Shown here piece by piece: positions 62,982 to 64,000 of a stretch of DNA of 64,000 nucleotides (position 1 is its first letter; every line of letters starts with the position of its first letter). Below the pieces are notes generated by a model. The model saw only the letters and a program-made list of their open reading frames with translations. It searched no databases and was not told the DNA's origin. A program made the translations under genes and the position numbers. This DNA comes from Scatosoma sp045124465 (GTDB lineage: Bacteria > Bacillota > Clostridia > Christensenellales > Borkfalkiaceae): assembly GCA_045124465.1 (NCBI GenBank), contig JBGVLV010000022.1, positions 1-64,000 of the forward strand, written 5' to 3'.

Positions 62982-63010
62982 ATAATAAACGATTTTGCAA
63001 GAAAAGTCAA
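62982..63010 (-). promoter_or_regulatory. Promoter of the tRNA pair
   Basis: On the minus strand TTGACT (63005-63010) and TATTAT (62982-62987) with 17-bp spacing, about 36 bp before the first tRNA. Confidence 0.82.
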
Positions 63011-63133
63011 GTGTTTTTTGTTAAAAACGCAAAAAATTTTTTCGACAAAATAAAAAAATATCCGACGTCATTTTGCAAAATTCTCGCCCTCGTATCTTTT
63101 AAAATAGAAACATATCCGCAAAGGAGGAGAGAA

Positions 63134-63442
63134 ATGAAAATCAACGCGGAATTTCGCGACAATATTTTGTACATACGCTTGGTCGGCGAGATAGACGAAC
63201 ACTCGGCAAGCGCGGCACGGCGGGACGCGGACAGGCTCGCCGATATCTACGCGCACGCCCAACGCGTAATGTTCGATCTGCAAGAAGTATCGTTTATGGA
63301 CTCGACTGGTATCGGGTTTTTGATCGGTCGTTACAAAAAATTTCAACGCATGGGCGTGCCGTCGTATATACTCCGGCCCACGCCGAGCACGGACAAGATA
63401 CTGGCAATGAGCGGCGTATACACGCTAATGCCGAAAGTCTGA
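63134..63442 (+). CDS. spoIIAA: Anti-sigma F factor antagonist SpoIIAA
   Basis: STAS-domain protein that, when unphosphorylated, releases sigma F from SpoIIAB in the forespore. The 102 residues have the phosphorylation site in FMDSTGIGFLIGRYK (Ser57) and the end LMPKV. AAGGAGGAG fixes ATG 63134; an upstream in-frame extension is A/T rich and not protein-like. I could not identify a sigma H promoter. spoIIAB follows after 38 bp. Confidence 0.93.
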   Translation: MKINAEFRDNILYIRLVGEIDEHSASAARRDADRLADIYAHAQRVMFDLQEVSFMDSTGIGFLIGRYKKFQRMGVPSYILRPTPSTDKILAMSGVYTLMPKV

Positions 63443-63480
63443 ACAAATCGCGTACGCAAAAGTTATCAGGAGGCTGAAAA

Positions 63481-63990
63481 ATGAACAATTATATGAAACT
63501 TGAAATAGCGGCGATAGGGGAAAACGAGAGCTTTGCGCGCAGCGCCGTCGCGGCGTTCGCGCTCGCGCTCAATCCGTCCTTGACCGAACTTTCCGACATA
63601 AAGACCGCCGTGAGCGAGGCGGTGACGAACTGTATCGTTCACGCCTATAAAAACGGCGGTGCGGAAAACAAGATATTTATCGAGTGTCGGACGGAAACGC
63701 AGATCCCCGTTCTTAAAACGAACGGAAAAGAAACGGGCGAAACGTACGGAGAACTACATATCGAAATCACCGATCAAGGTTGCGGGATCGAGGACGTGGA
63801 GAAGGCGCTTTTGCCCTTTTACACGACCTTGGAAAGCGACGAACGTTCGGGTATGGGCTTTACGATCATGCAAACGTTTATGAGCGATTTTTCCATACAG
63901 AGCGAGCGCGGCAAGGGGACGAAGATCCGAATGTCGAAGAAGATCGGCGTCGAGGAAAACGGCGAAATAAGGGAAAAGGTAGATGCTTGA
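63481..63990 (+). CDS. spoIIAB: Anti-sigma F factor / kinase SpoIIAB
   Basis: GHKL-fold kinase that holds sigma F inactive and phosphorylates SpoIIAA. N box SEAVTNCIVHAYKNGG, G1 DQGCGIED and G2 SGMGFTIMQTF are clear. The 169 residues exceed the about 146 of Bacillus: an insertion of about a dozen residues near 68-84 (QIPVLKTNGKETGET) precedes the G1 box, and the C-terminus is extended. GGAGGC precedes the ATG. Confidence 0.93.
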   Translation: MNNYMKLEIAAIGENESFARSAVAAFALALNPSLTELSDIKTAVSEAVTNCIVHAYKNGGAENKIFIECRTETQIPVLKTNGKETGETYGELHIEITDQGCGIEDVEKALLPFYTTLESDERSGMGFTIMQTFMSDFSIQSERGKGTKIRMSKKIGVEENGEIREKVDA

Positions 63991-64000
63991 TGAAAAGACG
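63983..64000 (+). CDS. sigF: Possible start of sigF (cut by window end)
   Basis: ATG at 63983 opens a frame MLDEKT that overlaps the end of spoIIAB by 8 bp, with AAGG just upstream. In spore formers sigF follows spoIIAB, so this is its expected place. Only six codons are visible, too few to prove it. Confidence 0.45.

Overview
The window reads as chromosomal DNA of an endospore-forming member of the Clostridia. The evidence is sporulation genes (yabP, yabQ, spoIIAA, spoIIAB and probably the first codons of sigF), Firmicutes-type Shine-Dalgarno sequences (AAGGAGG), strong TTGACA/TATAAT promoters, CCA-encoding tRNA genes and a short-form HisG paired with HisZ. Base composition looks moderate, around half G+C by eye. 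A gut lineage near Christensenellales is a guess from gene style only. No phage, insertion sequence, CRISPR array or rRNA was found.

Layout. 1-700: five tRNA genes (Lys, Gln, His, Arg, Gly) on the minus strand with one promoter and a terminator. 890-6400: a small membrane protein, purH, an MFS permease, a TSCPD protein, a DUF4364 protein, an HPr-like protein without the active-site histidine, a NUDIX hydrolase and a small Cys-tailed membrane protein. 6480-20930: biosynthesis: ECF S component plus coaX, hom, an L-cysteine desulfidase-like gene, serC, serA and a full histidine operon hisZGDCBHAF-IE. 21050-30000: an oligopeptide-type ABC importer with a companion lipoprotein. 30040-36900: a possible short RNA, a PepSY-like lipoprotein, an unknown membrane protein, then guaB, guaA, thrH and an Lsa-type ABC-F gene. 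36900-45850: a repetitive Cys/Asn-rich protein, YihY/BrkB, a small exported protein, a Dda/RecD-like helicase, a TtcA-like gene, yabP-yabQ and a DivIC-like small protein, Ppx/GppA, an M50-like membrane protease and malQ. 45950-49530: maltodextrin-type malE-malF-malG without an ATPase. 49540-52280: an XRE repressor diverging from a large InlB-repeat/BspA-LRR lipoprotein, with repeated operator-like palindromes between them. 52275-54930: an NMT1/Ssu/Tau-type importer on the minus strand. 55013-62645: valS, rpsL, rpsG, fusA and tuf. 62710-63010: two minus-strand tRNAs. 63134-64000: spoIIA operon start.

How the genes fit together. serA and serC supply phosphoserine and ThrH can supply the phosphatase step, so serine synthesis is complete inside the window although split between two loci. 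Hom feeds homoserine, which ThrH may also phosphorylate. purH, guaB and guaA cover the end of purine synthesis to GMP. MalEFG and MalQ form a maltodextrin uptake and processing set.

The most interesting unexplained elements are a string of six predicted hairpins in the rpsL-rpsG spacer, the two Cys-rich orphan proteins (one with a structured leader), the XRE operator array, a promoter-terminator unit that may make a roughly 95-nt RNA, an M50-like protease fused to a helical repeat domain next to yabPQ, and lineage-specific insertions in four subunits of the peptide importer.
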